A stretch of DNA of 38,654 nt from Segetibacter sp. (GCA_025963675.1 JAOQAJ010000072.1:1-38654), one strand, 5' to 3'. Shown: positions 8,066 to 16,182, numbered from the stretch's first letter. Notes: a model not told the origin generated them from the letters alone. Translations and numbers: made by a program.

Positions 8066-9541
8066 ATGGTTCGTAAAAAAGTGGCAATTATTGGAAGTGG
8101 ATTCTCGGGTTTATCCGCAGCATGTTTTATGGCCAAAGCGGGATGGGATGTATCGGTAATAGAAAAGCATGCTATACCAGGCGGACGGGCAAGAAAGATG
8201 GAAGCTGAAGGTTTTACTTTTGACATGGGACCCAGCTGGTACTGGATGCCCGATGTTTTTGAAAGGTTTTTCAATCATTTTGGTCATACAGTTTCAGACT
8301 ATTATAGCCTTAGTCGACTAAATCCTTCTTACCGGGTATATTGGACAGCCGGGGGTGTAGATATTCCTGCTGATTACACTGAGTTACAGCAACTATTTGA
8401 AAATATAGAACCCGGGAGTGCGAATAAGTTAGACGCTTTCTTAAAAGAGGCGGAGTATAAGTATAAAACAGGTATCCAAAAACTTGTTTTAAAACCGGGG
8501 TTATCGATCGCTGAATTTATAGAATGGGATGTAATAGCAGGGATTTTTAGACTGGACTTATTTGGTTCAATGAAGAAACATGTGGCATCTTATTTTAAAG
8601 ATGAAAGGCTGAGAGAATTAATGGAGTTCCCCGTTTTGTTTTTAGGTGCGTTGCCACAAAATACACCGGCTTTATACAGCCTGATGAATTATGCTGACAT
8701 GATCGGCGGTACATGGTTTCCAAAGGGTGGAATGTATAGTGTTGTTGAAGGTATGTTTAGGCTTGCAAAGGAACTGGGAGTTGAGTTTCATTTTAATGAG
8801 AATGTAGTTCAATTGCAGGTTAAAGGAAAATTAGTCGAAAGACTTATAACTGAGCGTGGAGAGTATGAAGCAGATGTTGTAATTGGGAGTGCCGACTATC
8901 ATCATATTGAGTCGCAATTGTTAGATGTGCAATATAGAAGTTACAATGAGAAATATTGGGAAAGCAGGGTAATGGCTCCTGGTTGCCTTATCTATTACGT
9001 TGGGCTTAATAAAAAGCTTAAGAATATAAAACATCACATGCTTTTTTTCGACGCATCGTTTAAGGATCATGCAGAAAAAATATATACAACAAAGGAGTGG
9101 CCTGAAGAGCCTCTATTTTATGTAAGCGTAACCAGTTCAACAGAACTATCACTGGCTCCCGCAGGTTGTGAAAATCTTTTCTTTTTAGTTCCGGTAGCGC
9201 CAGGTTTAGAAAATGATGATGAACAGCTTCGTGAACATTATTTTACAAAGATTGTTTCAAGAATGGAGAAGCACATTGGCCAAAGCATAACAGAGCATAT
9301 CATTTATAAAAAAACCTATGCAAATAGCAATTTCGTAAACGACTATAACTCATTTAAAGGCAATGCTTATGGTCTGGCAAATACTTTAAGTCAAACTGCG
9401 ATTTTAAAGCCATCGATTAAAAGTAGAAAAGTAAAAAATCTTTATTATACCGGACAGTTAACGGTGCCGGGTCCGGGGATCCCACCAAGTTTAATAAGTG
9501 GCGAAGTGGTGGCAAAGCAGGTAATAAAAGACTGGCGATAA
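8066..9541 (+). CDS. crtI: Phytoene desaturase (CrtI family)
   Basis: 491 residues, usual family length. FAD dinucleotide motif IIGSGFSGLSAA (8-19), then VIEKHAIPGGRARKMEAEGF and FDMGPSWYWMP. The C-terminal FAD signature is YYTGQLTVPGPGIPPSLISG, near residue 465. CrtI enzymes introduce double bonds into phytoene to give lycopene or related products at the membrane. FPKGGMYSVVEGMFRLAKEL in the middle is also typical. The gene follows the sigma factor by 13 bases and precedes crtB by 53. Product number of desaturations cannot be told from sequence. Confidence 0.95.
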   Translation: MVRKKVAIIGSGFSGLSAACFMAKAGWDVSVIEKHAIPGGRARKMEAEGFTFDMGPSWYWMPDVFERFFNHFGHTVSDYYSLSRLNPSYRVYWTAGGVDIPADYTELQQLFENIEPGSANKLDAFLKEAEYKYKTGIQKLVLKPGLSIAEFIEWDVIAGIFRLDLFGSMKKHVASYFKDERLRELMEFPVLFLGALPQNTPALYSLMNYADMIGGTWFPKGGMYSVVEGMFRLAKELGVEFHFNENVVQLQVKGKLVERLITERGEYEADVVIGSADYHHIESQLLDVQYRSYNEKYWESRVMAPGCLIYYVGLNKKLKNIKHHMLFFDASFKDHAEKIYTTKEWPEEPLFYVSVTSSTELSLAPAGCENLFFLVPVAPGLENDDEQLREHYFTKIVSRMEKHIGQSITEHIIYKKTYANSNFVNDYNSFKGNAYGLANTLSQTAILKPSIKSRKVKNLYYTGQLTVPGPGIPPSLISGEVVAKQVIKDWR

Positions 9542-9594
9542 AACTGAAAAATGACTTCTTTAAATTTAAAACATCACAGGTAAACTAAAAGGTT

Positions 9595-10431
9595 ATGATG
9601 CACTTGTTTAATGAGGTTGGTTATATGTGCAGTAAAATAACTACCGAAAAATACAGTACGTCTTTTGCGTCTTCAATAAGATTATTGCATAAAGATCTTC
9701 GTACTCCTGTTTACAATATTTATGGCTTTGTTCGTTTCGCTGATGAGATAGTCGATACATTTCATCATCATGACCAGAAGGTTTTGCTGGCGGAGTTCAA
9801 GGTGCAAACTTACCTTGCTATAGAACGAAAGATTAGCCTTAATCCGATCCTGCAAAGTTTTCAGGAAACAGTAAACAAATATGGCATTGCTAAGCATTTT
9901 ATTGATGCTTTTTTTACCAGTATGGAACAAGATTTATTTAAGCTTGAATACGACAAACAAACTTATAACGAATACATATATGGAAGCGCGGAAGTTGTCG
10001 GGTTAATGTGCTTGTATGTTTTTTGCGAAGGTAATACGAGTATGTATGAGACATTAAAGCCTTATGCCCAAAGTCTGGGAGCAGCGTTTCAGAAAGTGAA
10101 CTTTTTAAGAGACCTGAAGGCAGATACTCAAACGCTTGAAAGAATGTATTTTCCCGGCTGCAATTTCTTACATTTTACCGAAGACGAAAAGCAGCAGATT
10201 GAAGCCGATATATTATACGATTTCCAACATGCTTACAAGGGTATCGTGCAACTGCCGATAAAAGCAAGATTTGGCGTATACGTTGCCTACAAATATTACC
10301 TGTCATTATTTACCAGGATTACAAAAGTAAAGGCGAAGCGAATAATGGAAGAGCGAATAAGAATTCCTAATTACAGTAAAGCAATGATATTGGCAAAAGC
10401 AGGTGTAAGAAGCCAGTTTAATATGCTATAG
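9595..10431 (+). CDS. crtB: Phytoene synthase (squalene/phytoene synthase family)
   Basis: 278 residues. Both aspartate-rich prenyl-diphosphate sites are present: FVRFADEIVD (D50, D54) and NFLRDLKAD (D173, D177). YSTSFASSIRLL near residue 20 is the usual N-terminal motif. It condenses two geranylgeranyl diphosphates to phytoene, the first carotenoid step. Two adjacent ATGs (9595, 9598) make the exact start uncertain by one residue. It ends 20 bases before idi. Confidence 0.95.
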   Translation: MMHLFNEVGYMCSKITTEKYSTSFASSIRLLHKDLRTPVYNIYGFVRFADEIVDTFHHHDQKVLLAEFKVQTYLAIERKISLNPILQSFQETVNKYGIAKHFIDAFFTSMEQDLFKLEYDKQTYNEYIYGSAEVVGLMCLYVFCEGNTSMYETLKPYAQSLGAAFQKVNFLRDLKADTQTLERMYFPGCNFLHFTEDEKQQIEADILYDFQHAYKGIVQLPIKARFGVYVAYKYYLSLFTRITKVKAKRIMEERIRIPNYSKAMILAKAGVRSQFNML

Positions 10432-10451
10432 CTTTCCCTTATTTTTACCGC

Positions 10452-10973
10452 ATGGAAGAAGTGATTCTGGTAAATGAACAAGACGAGCAGGTAGGAAGTA
10501 TGGAAAAGATGGAGGCGCATAGAAAAGGTTCTTTGCACCGCGCTTTCAGCGTTTTTATTTTTAACGATCGCAACGAAATTTTGCTGCAGCAGAGAGCGAT
10601 TACTAAATATCATAGCGGCGGTCTTTGGACGAACGCCTGTTGTAGTCATCCCCGCCCCGGAGAAGAAACTGAATCTGCTGCTATAAGAAGATTGCATGAA
10701 GAACTCGGCTTCACAACTGCCCTTACAAAAATTTTTGATTTTCATTACAATGCCGCTTTTGATAACGGCTTAACAGAACATGAGTTTGACCATGTATATG
10801 TCGGTACTTATAGCGGAAAGATAAAACCCAACGCTTCCGAAGTGCAGGATTATTGTTATAAAAAAATGGAAGAAATCGTTGCAACTATTCAATCTCATCC
10901 TCACAAATACACAGCGTGGTTTTGTATTGCATTTCCTAAAGTAGCTGAATGGCTAAAAAACAAGGAAATTTAG
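10452..10973 (+). CDS. idi: Isopentenyl-diphosphate delta-isomerase, type 1
   Basis: 173 residues, Nudix-fold type 1 enzyme. Metal ligands and catalytic residues are visible: H23 and H29 (EAHRKGSLHRAF), NACCSHP with catalytic C64 and ligand H66, and TEHEFDH with E109/E111. It interconverts IPP and DMAPP, feeding prenyl precursors to CrtB. A one-mismatch -7 box TATTTTTA at 10440-10447 could give extra expression, but the 20-base gap to crtB fits one operon. It is the last gene of the module; no lycopene cyclase, hydroxylase or ketolase follows. Confidence 0.95.
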   Translation: MEEVILVNEQDEQVGSMEKMEAHRKGSLHRAFSVFIFNDRNEILLQQRAITKYHSGGLWTNACCSHPRPGEETESAAIRRLHEELGFTTALTKIFDFHYNAAFDNGLTEHEFDHVYVGTYSGKIKPNASEVQDYCYKKMEEIVATIQSHPHKYTAWFCIAFPKVAEWLKNKEI

Positions 10974-11001
10974 ATTTTGTAGCAAGCATTTGAATAAATT
11001 G

Positions 11002-11030
11002 ATACATCGTTGTGTCACTCACTTGTACTT
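11002..11030 (+). repeat. Dispersed intergenic repeat, type C, copy 1
   Basis: ACATCGTTGTGTCACTCACT starts at 11004 and is followed by TTGTACTT. The first 21 bases are the exact reverse complement of 12978-12998. It stands just after idi. Confidence 0.9.
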
Positions 11031-11099
11031 ATAAATTCTTTATTAAACTTTTCTGCGCTACTGTGGCAATATGCGCCAATCGTTAAAGTGTTCGCACAT

Positions 11100-11555
11100 C
11101 TATTGCAAACTGCTAACCTGCCTCGGAGTTGTATCTGTACCTGTACCTGCTTCCCTTTTCTTCAGAAGCATAAAAATCGATATTGCTATCCACCCTAACC
11201 AAAACAAATAAACTCCTAAATGAAATCGTTCTCCTAACCACCGGTGCGAAAGAGAATTTCGAAAATCTGCATAAGAAAGGTATAATCCTATAATCGCAAT
11301 AATTAAGGCAGCGCAATTAATAATATTCGAAGTAGCCTTGCTTGCCCTCTTACCAAAGTACGATTGCACGGTGAACAGGATAACCCAAACGATGAACACC
11401 AGCAAAGCGCCTTTCCACCAGGTTTTAAGAAATTTGTATTGTGTATAGAATAGATTAATACCTGTTCTGCCAACAAGCGAAATAGCAGAAAGCAAGTACC
11501 CATCAATCAAAGAAAAAAGTGCAAGCGCAAGGACGAAGATTGAATTACGTTTCAA
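11100..11555 (-). CDS. Small four-helix membrane protein, function unknown
   Basis: 151 residues with four hydrophobic segments at about 5-25, 48-64, 78-96 and 112-131. The motif SLVGRTGINLFYTQYKFLKT followed by WWKGALL between helices 1 and 2 looks conserved in character, with a charged/amphipathic loop; the tail from 132 is hydrophilic (TGTDTTPRQ). I do not recognise a named family. It lies 65 bases downstream of the amidohydrolase on the same strand, probably co-transcribed, and the pair is bracketed by inverted repeats at 11002 and 12971. Confidence 0.75.
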   Translation of the reverse strand: MKRNSIFVLALALFSLIDGYLLSAISLVGRTGINLFYTQYKFLKTWWKGALLVFIVWVILFTVQSYFGKRASKATSNIINCAALIIAIIGLYLSYADFRNSLSHRWLGERFHLGVYLFWLGWIAISIFMLLKKREAGTGTDTTPRQVSSLQ

Positions 11556-11620
11556 AGGGATGATTTTAATAATAGCAAAATAGCGTGCATTAATTTAAAC
11601 TTCAAGTTCATTATCAATAA

Positions 11621-12799
11621 CTACAATAACCTTCTTGGTATTACCCTGCATAAAGTCGAGGTATCGAAGACATCAACGTTTTCAAGCAAAACAATTCCGG
11701 GCTTTTTGTCTTTTTCAAAACTGCCTAACTTATGATCCATCTGTAAAGCTCTTGCCCCGTTTATTGTAGCCCAGCCTAATAATTCTTCCAACGTCAAAAA
11801 AGGAAATGTTTCATGAATAGTCTTAATCTCATCTAAAATATTTAGGCTCCAATTGCTAGCCAGGCTGTCGGTGCCTAAAACAATATTACAATTGTTTTTT
11901 CTCAGCATTTCAATTGGGGGAACTGCTTCTTCGATATATCGGTTGGCGTTAACACAAAGGCAAAAGGAAACAGAATTATTGTGTCTTGCCTTTTTCACAA
12001 ATTCCACATCTTCTTGTTTTGTAAAAGTGTTGTGAACCAATAATACTTGCCCGGCAGCAGATAAATTGTTAAAATATGTCTGAAGACTGCTTTTGCCACT
12101 CGGTTTATAAAATGCAGTATCAAGCTTCATCATTTCATACATTCTTACAAAATCACCGGAATTTTGAAGAAATAACTCATCTTCAAATGCTGTTTCCTGG
12201 TTGTGGATGCTTACAACTTTGTTTTCATAAAAAGGTTTTATTAATTCCCATAATTGCTCAGACACAGAATAAGGCGCATGTGGCACAACGGACGAAGGGG
12301 ATATTTTGGATAAAGCATCATAGTTCGCCCGGCTTCTTTCAAATCTTTCAGCCGCGACCGTTGGCAGCCATCCGCTAGCTTCAATGAAATTGTAGTAATG
12401 AAGGTTTTGTTGTTGTTTTTGCGAAAGGGTAAATAGATTATTGCAGATGTCTCCAACAGCTACAATACCATTTTGTATCATTTCATTTTCGGCAGTTTTA
12501 ATCGCGTGCAGAATTTCCTCTTCAGGGAAGTGTCTTTGTGTTACTACTGAAAATACAAAATCAACCAGTCCTGTTTTTTCAGGTATCAGACCGCGCATAT
12601 GACTAAGTTCAAGATGGCAGTGGCAATTGACAAAACCAGGAGTTAGCACCCCGATAAATTTTTGTATGTCGTCACCTGCTTCATCTTCACCAACGATCTG
12701 TTGCACTATTCCTTGATCGTCACAAATAAGTACCGCCTCTGGTGGTAGTATTTCTTTTCCTGAAAAAATATTATCTGCCTGAAATTTGTGAAAACTCAT
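11621..12799 (-). CDS. Amidohydrolase of the ATZ/TRZ-like deaminase family
   Basis: 392 residues from ATG at 12799. An upstream TTG-type extension to 12835 is excluded by an exact -7 box TACTTTTG at 12807-12814. Metal site GFVNCHCHLELSH (H60, H62), VPHAPYSVS, HNQETAFEDE, LVHNTFT and VLGTDSLASN fit metal-dependent deaminases of the cytosine deaminase/chlorohydrolase type. The HxHLELS form is reminiscent of aminodeoxyfutalosine deaminases of the menaquinone futalosine route, but substrate is not proven. It stands opposite in strand to idi and prfA on either side. Confidence 0.85.
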   Translation of the reverse strand: MSFHKFQADNIFSGKEILPPEAVLICDDQGIVQQIVGEDEAGDDIQKFIGVLTPGFVNCHCHLELSHMRGLIPEKTGLVDFVFSVVTQRHFPEEEILHAIKTAENEMIQNGIVAVGDICNNLFTLSQKQQQNLHYYNFIEASGWLPTVAAERFERSRANYDALSKISPSSVVPHAPYSVSEQLWELIKPFYENKVVSIHNQETAFEDELFLQNSGDFVRMYEMMKLDTAFYKPSGKSSLQTYFNNLSAAGQVLLVHNTFTKQEDVEFVKKARHNNSVSFCLCVNANRYIEEAVPPIEMLRKNNCNIVLGTDSLASNWSLNILDEIKTIHETFPFLTLEELLGWATINGARALQMDHKLGSFEKDKKPGIVLLENVDVFDTSTLCRVIPRRLL

Positions 12800-12806
12800 G
12801 ATGAGC

Positions 12807-12814
12807 CAAAAGTA
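12807..12814 (-). promoter_or_regulatory. -7 box of the amidohydrolase promoter
   Basis: TACTTTTG on the minus strand matches TAnnTTTG exactly; a TTG about 19 bases upstream can serve as the -33 element. Transcription would begin almost at the ATG at 12799, so the leader is very short. One arm of an 11-base inverted repeat (12820-12830) lies in the spacer. Confidence 0.55.
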
Positions 12815-12819
12815 AGACA

Positions 12820-12927
12820 ACCAAAGGTCATGCAATGGAGGGCGAAAGGCTTAACTTTGCGGCCACAATTTTTTGCGCCACTAGGCTCGAAGACACAAGA
12901 AAAAAGTGGGGTAGGCTGACCTTTGGT
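12820..12927. repeat. Perfect 11-base inverted repeat between amidohydrolase and prfA
   Basis: ACCAAAGGTCA at 12820-12830 and TGACCTTTGGT at 12917-12927, 86 bases apart. The right arm overlaps a small palindrome GACCTTTGGTC. Between the arms on the plus strand is an exact -7 box TAACTTTG (12852-12859), a possible prfA promoter with a long leader. Confidence 0.7.
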
Positions 12928-12970
12928 CCGAATCGTTTATCGTCTTGTGAAAAGATGATTAAAAAAATAA

Positions 12971-12998
12971 AAGTATAAAGTGAGTGACACAACGATGT
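12971..12998 (-). repeat. Dispersed intergenic repeat, type C, copy 2 (inverted)
   Basis: AGTGAGTGACACAACGATGT ends at 12998; with the base before it this is a perfect 21-base reverse complement of 11004-11024. The neighbouring AAGTATA differs slightly from AAGTACA of the first copy. It lies 53 bases before prfA. Confidence 0.9.
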
Positions 12999-13050
12999 TA
13001 GATAGAATTCCTACAGCTAGTCACCAAAAAAACAATTTATATTAATTAAG

Positions 13051-14118
13051 ATGTTAGATAAACTTGATGCCATAAAAGGCCGGTTTGAGCAGGTTGGAGT
13101 TGCATTGACCAATCCTGAGATTATCGGTAATCAAAAGGAGTTTCAGCGGCTAAGTAAGGAATACAGGAGCCTGGAGCGAATAATGCTGCCAGCAGAGGAA
13201 TATAGAAAAGTGTTGGCCGATTATGAATTAAGCCGCGAGGCGCTCAACAGTAACGACGAGGATATGCGGGAACTGGCTAAAATGGAAATGCCCGAATTGG
13301 AAGAGAAAAAAGAAAAGCTTGAAAAAGAATTAACAAAGCTGCTGATACCCAAAGACCCGCAGGATGATAAGAATGCGGTACTTGAAATAAGGGCTGGTAC
13401 CGGCGGTGATGAAGCGAGCTTATTTGCAGGCGATTTGCTAAATATGTATTTGCGCTATGCCAGCAAGCGCGGTTGGAAAGCTTCTTTGGTAAGTGAAAAT
13501 GAAGGTACGGCGGGAGGTTATAAGGAAGTTTTGGTTGAAATACATGGTGAGGATGTCTACGGCACATTGAAGTTTGAAAGTGGGGTTCACCGGGTGCAGA
13601 GGGTTCCTAACACAGAGACGCAGGGTCGTGTTCATACGTCAGCGGCTACAGTCGCGGTGATGCCTGAAGCAGAGGAAATTGACTTTGAGCTGAGGGAAAG
13701 TGATGTAAAAATGGAAACAGCCAGAAGTGGTGGTGCCGGCGGACAAAATGTAAACAAAGTGGAGACGAAAGTTTTGCTTACCCACATTCCTACGGGCGCT
13801 GTGGTGGTTTGCCAAACTGAACGCAGTCAGCTAGGTAACCGTGAAAAGGCGATGAACATGTTGCGCACCAGGTTGTACGAGGAGCAGGTACGAAAACAGG
13901 AGGATGAAATTAGCCGCCATAGAAAAACCCTGGTAAGCACCGGAGATCGAAGTGCGAAAATTCGCACCTATAACTGGCCCCAGGGGCGTGTAACAGATCA
14001 CCGCATTGGTCTGACTTCTTACAACCTCGACGCAGTCATCAATGGAGAGATTGATGAATTTATTGAACAATTACAAATGGCTGAAAATGCGGCAAAGATG
14101 ACAAACCAGGAGAATTGA
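13051..14118 (+). CDS. prfA: Peptide chain release factor 1
   Basis: 355 residues, normal RF1 length. Coiled N-terminal domain, [20 protein letters not shown], the anticodon-like tripeptide P186-N-T188 in [15 protein letters not shown] (RF1 PxT, not the RF2 SPF), and catalytic GGQ at 230-232 in [14 protein letters not shown]. It reads UAA/UAG in the ribosomal A site and releases the peptide; the GGQ glutamine is normally methylated by PrmC. ATG at 13051 follows a short AT-rich stretch. Confidence 0.97.
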   Translation: MLDKLDAIKGRFEQVGVALTNPEIIGNQKEFQRLSKEYRSLERIMLPAEEYRKVLADYELSREALNSNDEDMRELAKMEMPELEEKKEKLEKELTKLLIPKDPQDDKNAVLEIRAGTGGDEASLFAGDLLNMYLRYASKRGWKASLVSENEGTAGGYKEVLVEIHGEDVYGTLKFESGVHRVQRVPNTETQGRVHTSAATVAVMPEAEEIDFELRESDVKMETARSGGAGGQNVNKVETKVLLTHIPTGAVVVCQTERSQLGNREKAMNMLRTRLYEEQVRKQEDEISRHRKTLVSTGDRSAKIRTYNWPQGRVTDHRIGLTSYNLDAVINGEIDEFIEQLQMAENAAKMTNQEN

Positions 14119-14185
14119 GTAATTATTTTTGACTTAACCACCCCTGGCTCAATCTTTTACCTAGATTCAGGTATAAATTGACTTT

Positions 14186-14680
14186 ATGCTTGAAAATCTT
14201 CAGAACTTAGTACGTGAACATGCGGGGGATGCTATTATTAACAATCCTGCTATTCCTAATGAAAGAAACGAAGAAGCTGTAGCAGATGCTTCGGGCTCTA
14301 TTGTGAGTGGATTGAAAACCGCTGCTGCAAATGGAAAGATTGACGAAGTGCAAAGTCTATTCAAAAATGGTCCGGAAGCGGCTTCAACGTCGCCAGTTGC
14401 GCAAAACATTCAGGCTGGGTTCGCTCAAAACCTAATGCACAAATTTGGACTAGACTCAGGTAAAGCAGGGGGTATTGCCGCTTCAATCATTCCAATGGTT
14501 TTAAAAAAGTTTGTGCACAAAACCAATGATCCAAATGATACGAGCTTTGACTTATCAAGTGTTTTGGGAGGGCTTGCCGGTGGTGGTGGGCTAGGTAATA
14601 TTGTGAATGGATTAGGTGGGGGGAAGAACGACGGTCAGAACGATGGATTACTAGGTAAAATCGGTGGCATGTTTAAGTAA
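14186..14680 (+). CDS. DUF937-like small protein with glycine-rich tail
   Basis: 164 residues, no signal peptide. The N-terminal part is alpha-helical (LENLQNLVREHAGDAIINNP) and the middle GLDSGKAGGIAASIIPMVLK with repeated helix turns recalls DUF937/YidB-like proteins. The C-terminus is low in complexity and glycine-rich (SSVLGGLAGGGGLGNI and NGLGGGKN). Function is not known. It starts 67 bases after prfA on the same strand and may share its transcript. Confidence 0.75.
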   Translation: MLENLQNLVREHAGDAIINNPAIPNERNEEAVADASGSIVSGLKTAAANGKIDEVQSLFKNGPEAASTSPVAQNIQAGFAQNLMHKFGLDSGKAGGIAASIIPMVLKKFVHKTNDPNDTSFDLSSVLGGLAGGGGLGNIVNGLGGGKNDGQNDGLLGKIGGMFK

Positions 14681-14710
14681 CAAAGTAGTTTTAAAGTTCT
14701 TTTGGCAATT

Positions 14711-14729
14711 AATTACAATTATTGTAATT
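14711..14729. promoter_or_regulatory. 19-base perfect palindrome at a promoter
   Basis: AATTACAAT, one T, ATTGTAATT: nine perfect pairs about a central base. Its last base is the first base of the -7 box TAACTTTG (14729-14736), so a protein bound here would cover the -33 to -7 region. Candidate operator for the RNA described next. Confidence 0.5.
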
Positions 14730-14736
14730 AACTTTG
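14729..14736 (+). promoter_or_regulatory. -7 promoter box of the candidate small RNA
   Basis: TAACTTTG fits TAnnTTTG exactly. TTTG at 14701-14704 is 24 bases upstream, a little far for the -33 element. Predicted start is about 14741-14743. No plus-strand gene follows. Confidence 0.5.
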
Positions 14737-14742
14737 TACCTT

Positions 14743-14905
14743 AAGATTTATTAATAATAATCAGCAAATCGATAACAACAGAACAAAGAAGGTTGGCATA
14801 GACTTTGTTTTAAACATATAAGATTACTATAAGAAAGTAGTCAAATTTTCTCATAAGCAGTTAGTTTTGGTTGCGGCCCCGATTTCTATTGGGGCCTATT
14901 TTTTT
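14743..14905 (+). ncRNA. Candidate structured small RNA, unnamed
   Basis: About 160 bases between an exact -7 box and a strong terminator, with no ATG and no plausible reading frame. Three hairpins can be drawn: AGAACAAAG (14780-14788) with CTTTGTTTT (14803-14811), GATTACT (14822-14828) with AGTAGTC (14836-14842) around a seven-base loop, and the terminator GGCCCC/GGGGCC. The last 45 bases run antisense to the 3' end of the VanZ-like gene. It could be a trans-acting or antisense RNA, or only a long 3' untranslated tail of the upstream gene. It matches no RNA family that I recognise. Confidence 0.45.
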
Positions 14906-15271
14906 GTCATAATATTTCCTGATAATTATCAGCCCTGCCAGACTTCCCAGCGTATCGAATAGAATATCAGTGACGTCGAACGAACGGCCGTACACTAAAT
15001 ATTTCTGGACGAACTCCATCAGTATTCCATAAACGATAGCATAAAGAGTTATTTTAGTAAACCATCCTTTTGCCAGGACTTCGTTTGTTAATAGAGAAAA
15101 AGGGTAACTGAAGAGTGATGTAAGCATCAGAAACATAATGAAATGAACAAACTTGTCGAAATTCGGGATATCGAAAAAGTGGTTGTGGGGAAGATCATTA
15201 CCAGGAATCGCAAGTAAAACAGCGGAAACAATAAACCAGGTAATAGCAGGTAAAAAAGCAACAAAACGCAT
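14861..15271 (-). CDS. VanZ-like membrane protein
   Basis: 136 residues with four hydrophobic segments (about 4-22, 40-60, 74-92, 103-119). The VanZ family pattern is visible: FDKFVHFIMF, YGILMEFVQKYLVYGRSFD, then VTDILFDTLGSLAGL, with the conserved E/Q, R, D and D residues in order. VanZ proteins are poorly understood; one gives low-level teicoplanin resistance, but most members are not resistance genes. A one-mismatch -7 box TAACTTTA lies at 15313-15320 upstream. The tail NRNRGRNQN is basic. Confidence 0.85.
   Translation of the reverse strand: MRFVAFLPAITWFIVSAVLLAIPGNDLPHNHFFDIPNFDKFVHFIMFLMLTSLFSYPFSLLTNEVLAKGWFTKITLYAIVYGILMEFVQKYLVYGRSFDVTDILFDTLGSLAGLIIIRKYYDKKIGPNRNRGRNQN
14875..14905 (+). 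terminator. Intrinsic terminator, plus strand
   Basis: GGCCCC (14875-14880), ten-base loop, GGGGCC (14891-14896), then TA and seven T. It is oriented for plus-strand transcripts although it lies inside the last codons of the minus-strand VanZ-like gene. Confidence 0.8.
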
Positions 15272-15363
15272 AATTCTCAGCCAGCTTTAAAATTTATGGA
15301 AATAAGACCGGCTAAAGTTAGAAGGATAATATTTGAAATTGGAATTTTATATAACGAATACGA

Positions 15364-16182
15364 TTAGATGGTTCCCATTACGTAAAGTGCCTTTAAGTTT
15401 GGAACTTTGTTACCACCTTCCTTTTCCAGTGTGATAGCAAAAGCCTCGGCTTTAGGAATATTTTTCATTTTACATACACTTGTACAGGACAAATCAAGTA
15501 CACCAGCGTCTACATGTTTTCCATCAACCATCGCCCAAAGCTGGTATTGTCTTCCTGTTCTTGGTTCCGGAAGCTTATTAACCATCACATAAACGTCTTT
15601 GCTTAGCGTGTTCCAAAACACGGTAGCAGCATCATCTTTGCCTTTTGGACTGCGCATTTTTACAGTTGCCATAGTAGAGTCTGCCATCATAGCTGCTGCA
15701 GATTGCCACTCTTTTAACTGAGTTTGATAAATCTGATTATTCGCCTGCAAAGATTCTCTTTCTGACAATAGCGCCTGATAGGCTTCTTGTTTATCGTTGT
15801 ATTGATTATAGAAATAAAGGTTTAAAGCTGCACTTACAATGAAAAGAATAATCGAAGCTGCAGCGATTATTCGCCAGGTTCGTATATTTCTTATCCGTGC
15901 TTGTAATGTGGGTTCATCGTAAGCGGGCTGAACCAGAGCTGGTGGATTTGCCTGATGATCATTGTGGATTGCTGCGAAAATTTTCTCCTTCAGTTCTGGT
16001 GGTGGACTTATGGCATTTTCAAATGCCTTTTTTTCCAGGTTTAAAGCAAAGTCATTAATTGCGTCATCTATTTCAATGTACTGACTTCTGAGTCTTTCAA
16101 CCTCAGCAGTTTCCTCCGCACTAGTTAGTCCAAGTACATAGCTTTCAATCAATCCACTTTGTATGTAAGCATCAAGGTCCAC
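15364..16182 (-). CDS. Anti-sigma factor, RskA family
   Basis: 272 residues from GTG at 16182, overlapping the TAG stop of the sigma gene by one base, so translation is probably coupled. The N-terminal cytoplasmic helical domain (1-100) lacks an obvious HxxxCxxC zinc site. One transmembrane helix lies at about 103-127 (IIAAASIILFIVSAALNLYF). The periplasmic C-terminal domain is RskA-like: VFWNTLSKDVYVMVNKLP, GRQYQLWAMVDGKHVDAGVL and AFAITLEKEGG. The family holds its ECF sigma factor at the membrane until proteolysis releases it; the signal here is unknown. Confidence 0.92.
   Translation of the reverse strand: MDLDAYIQSGLIESYVLGLTSAEETAEVERLRSQYIEIDDAINDFALNLEKKAFENAISPPPELKEKIFAAIHNDHQANPPALVQPAYDEPTLQARIRNIRTWRIIAAASIILFIVSAALNLYFYNQYNDKQEAYQALLSERESLQANNQIYQTQLKEWQSAAAMMADSTMATVKMRSPKGKDDAATVFWNTLSKDVYVMVNKLPEPRTGRQYQLWAMVDGKHVDAGVLDLSCTSVCKMKNIPKAEAFAITLEKEGGNKVPNLKALYVMGTI

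Noticed and set aside
11010-11198. 62-codon plus-strand frame after idi
   Set aside because: It overlaps a repeat and the antisense of the membrane protein gene; cysteine-rich nonsense composition.
12994-13061. ATGTTAGATA at 12995 repeated at the prfA start (13051)
   Set aside because: The similarity is only ten bases, and the frame from the first copy stops at TAG after eight codons; probably chance.
14793-14809. Sigma-54-like promoter TTGGCATAGACTTTGTT
   Set aside because: The essential GC at -12 reads GT, and the right part is one arm of a hairpin; the upstream TAACTTTG box explains the transcript better.
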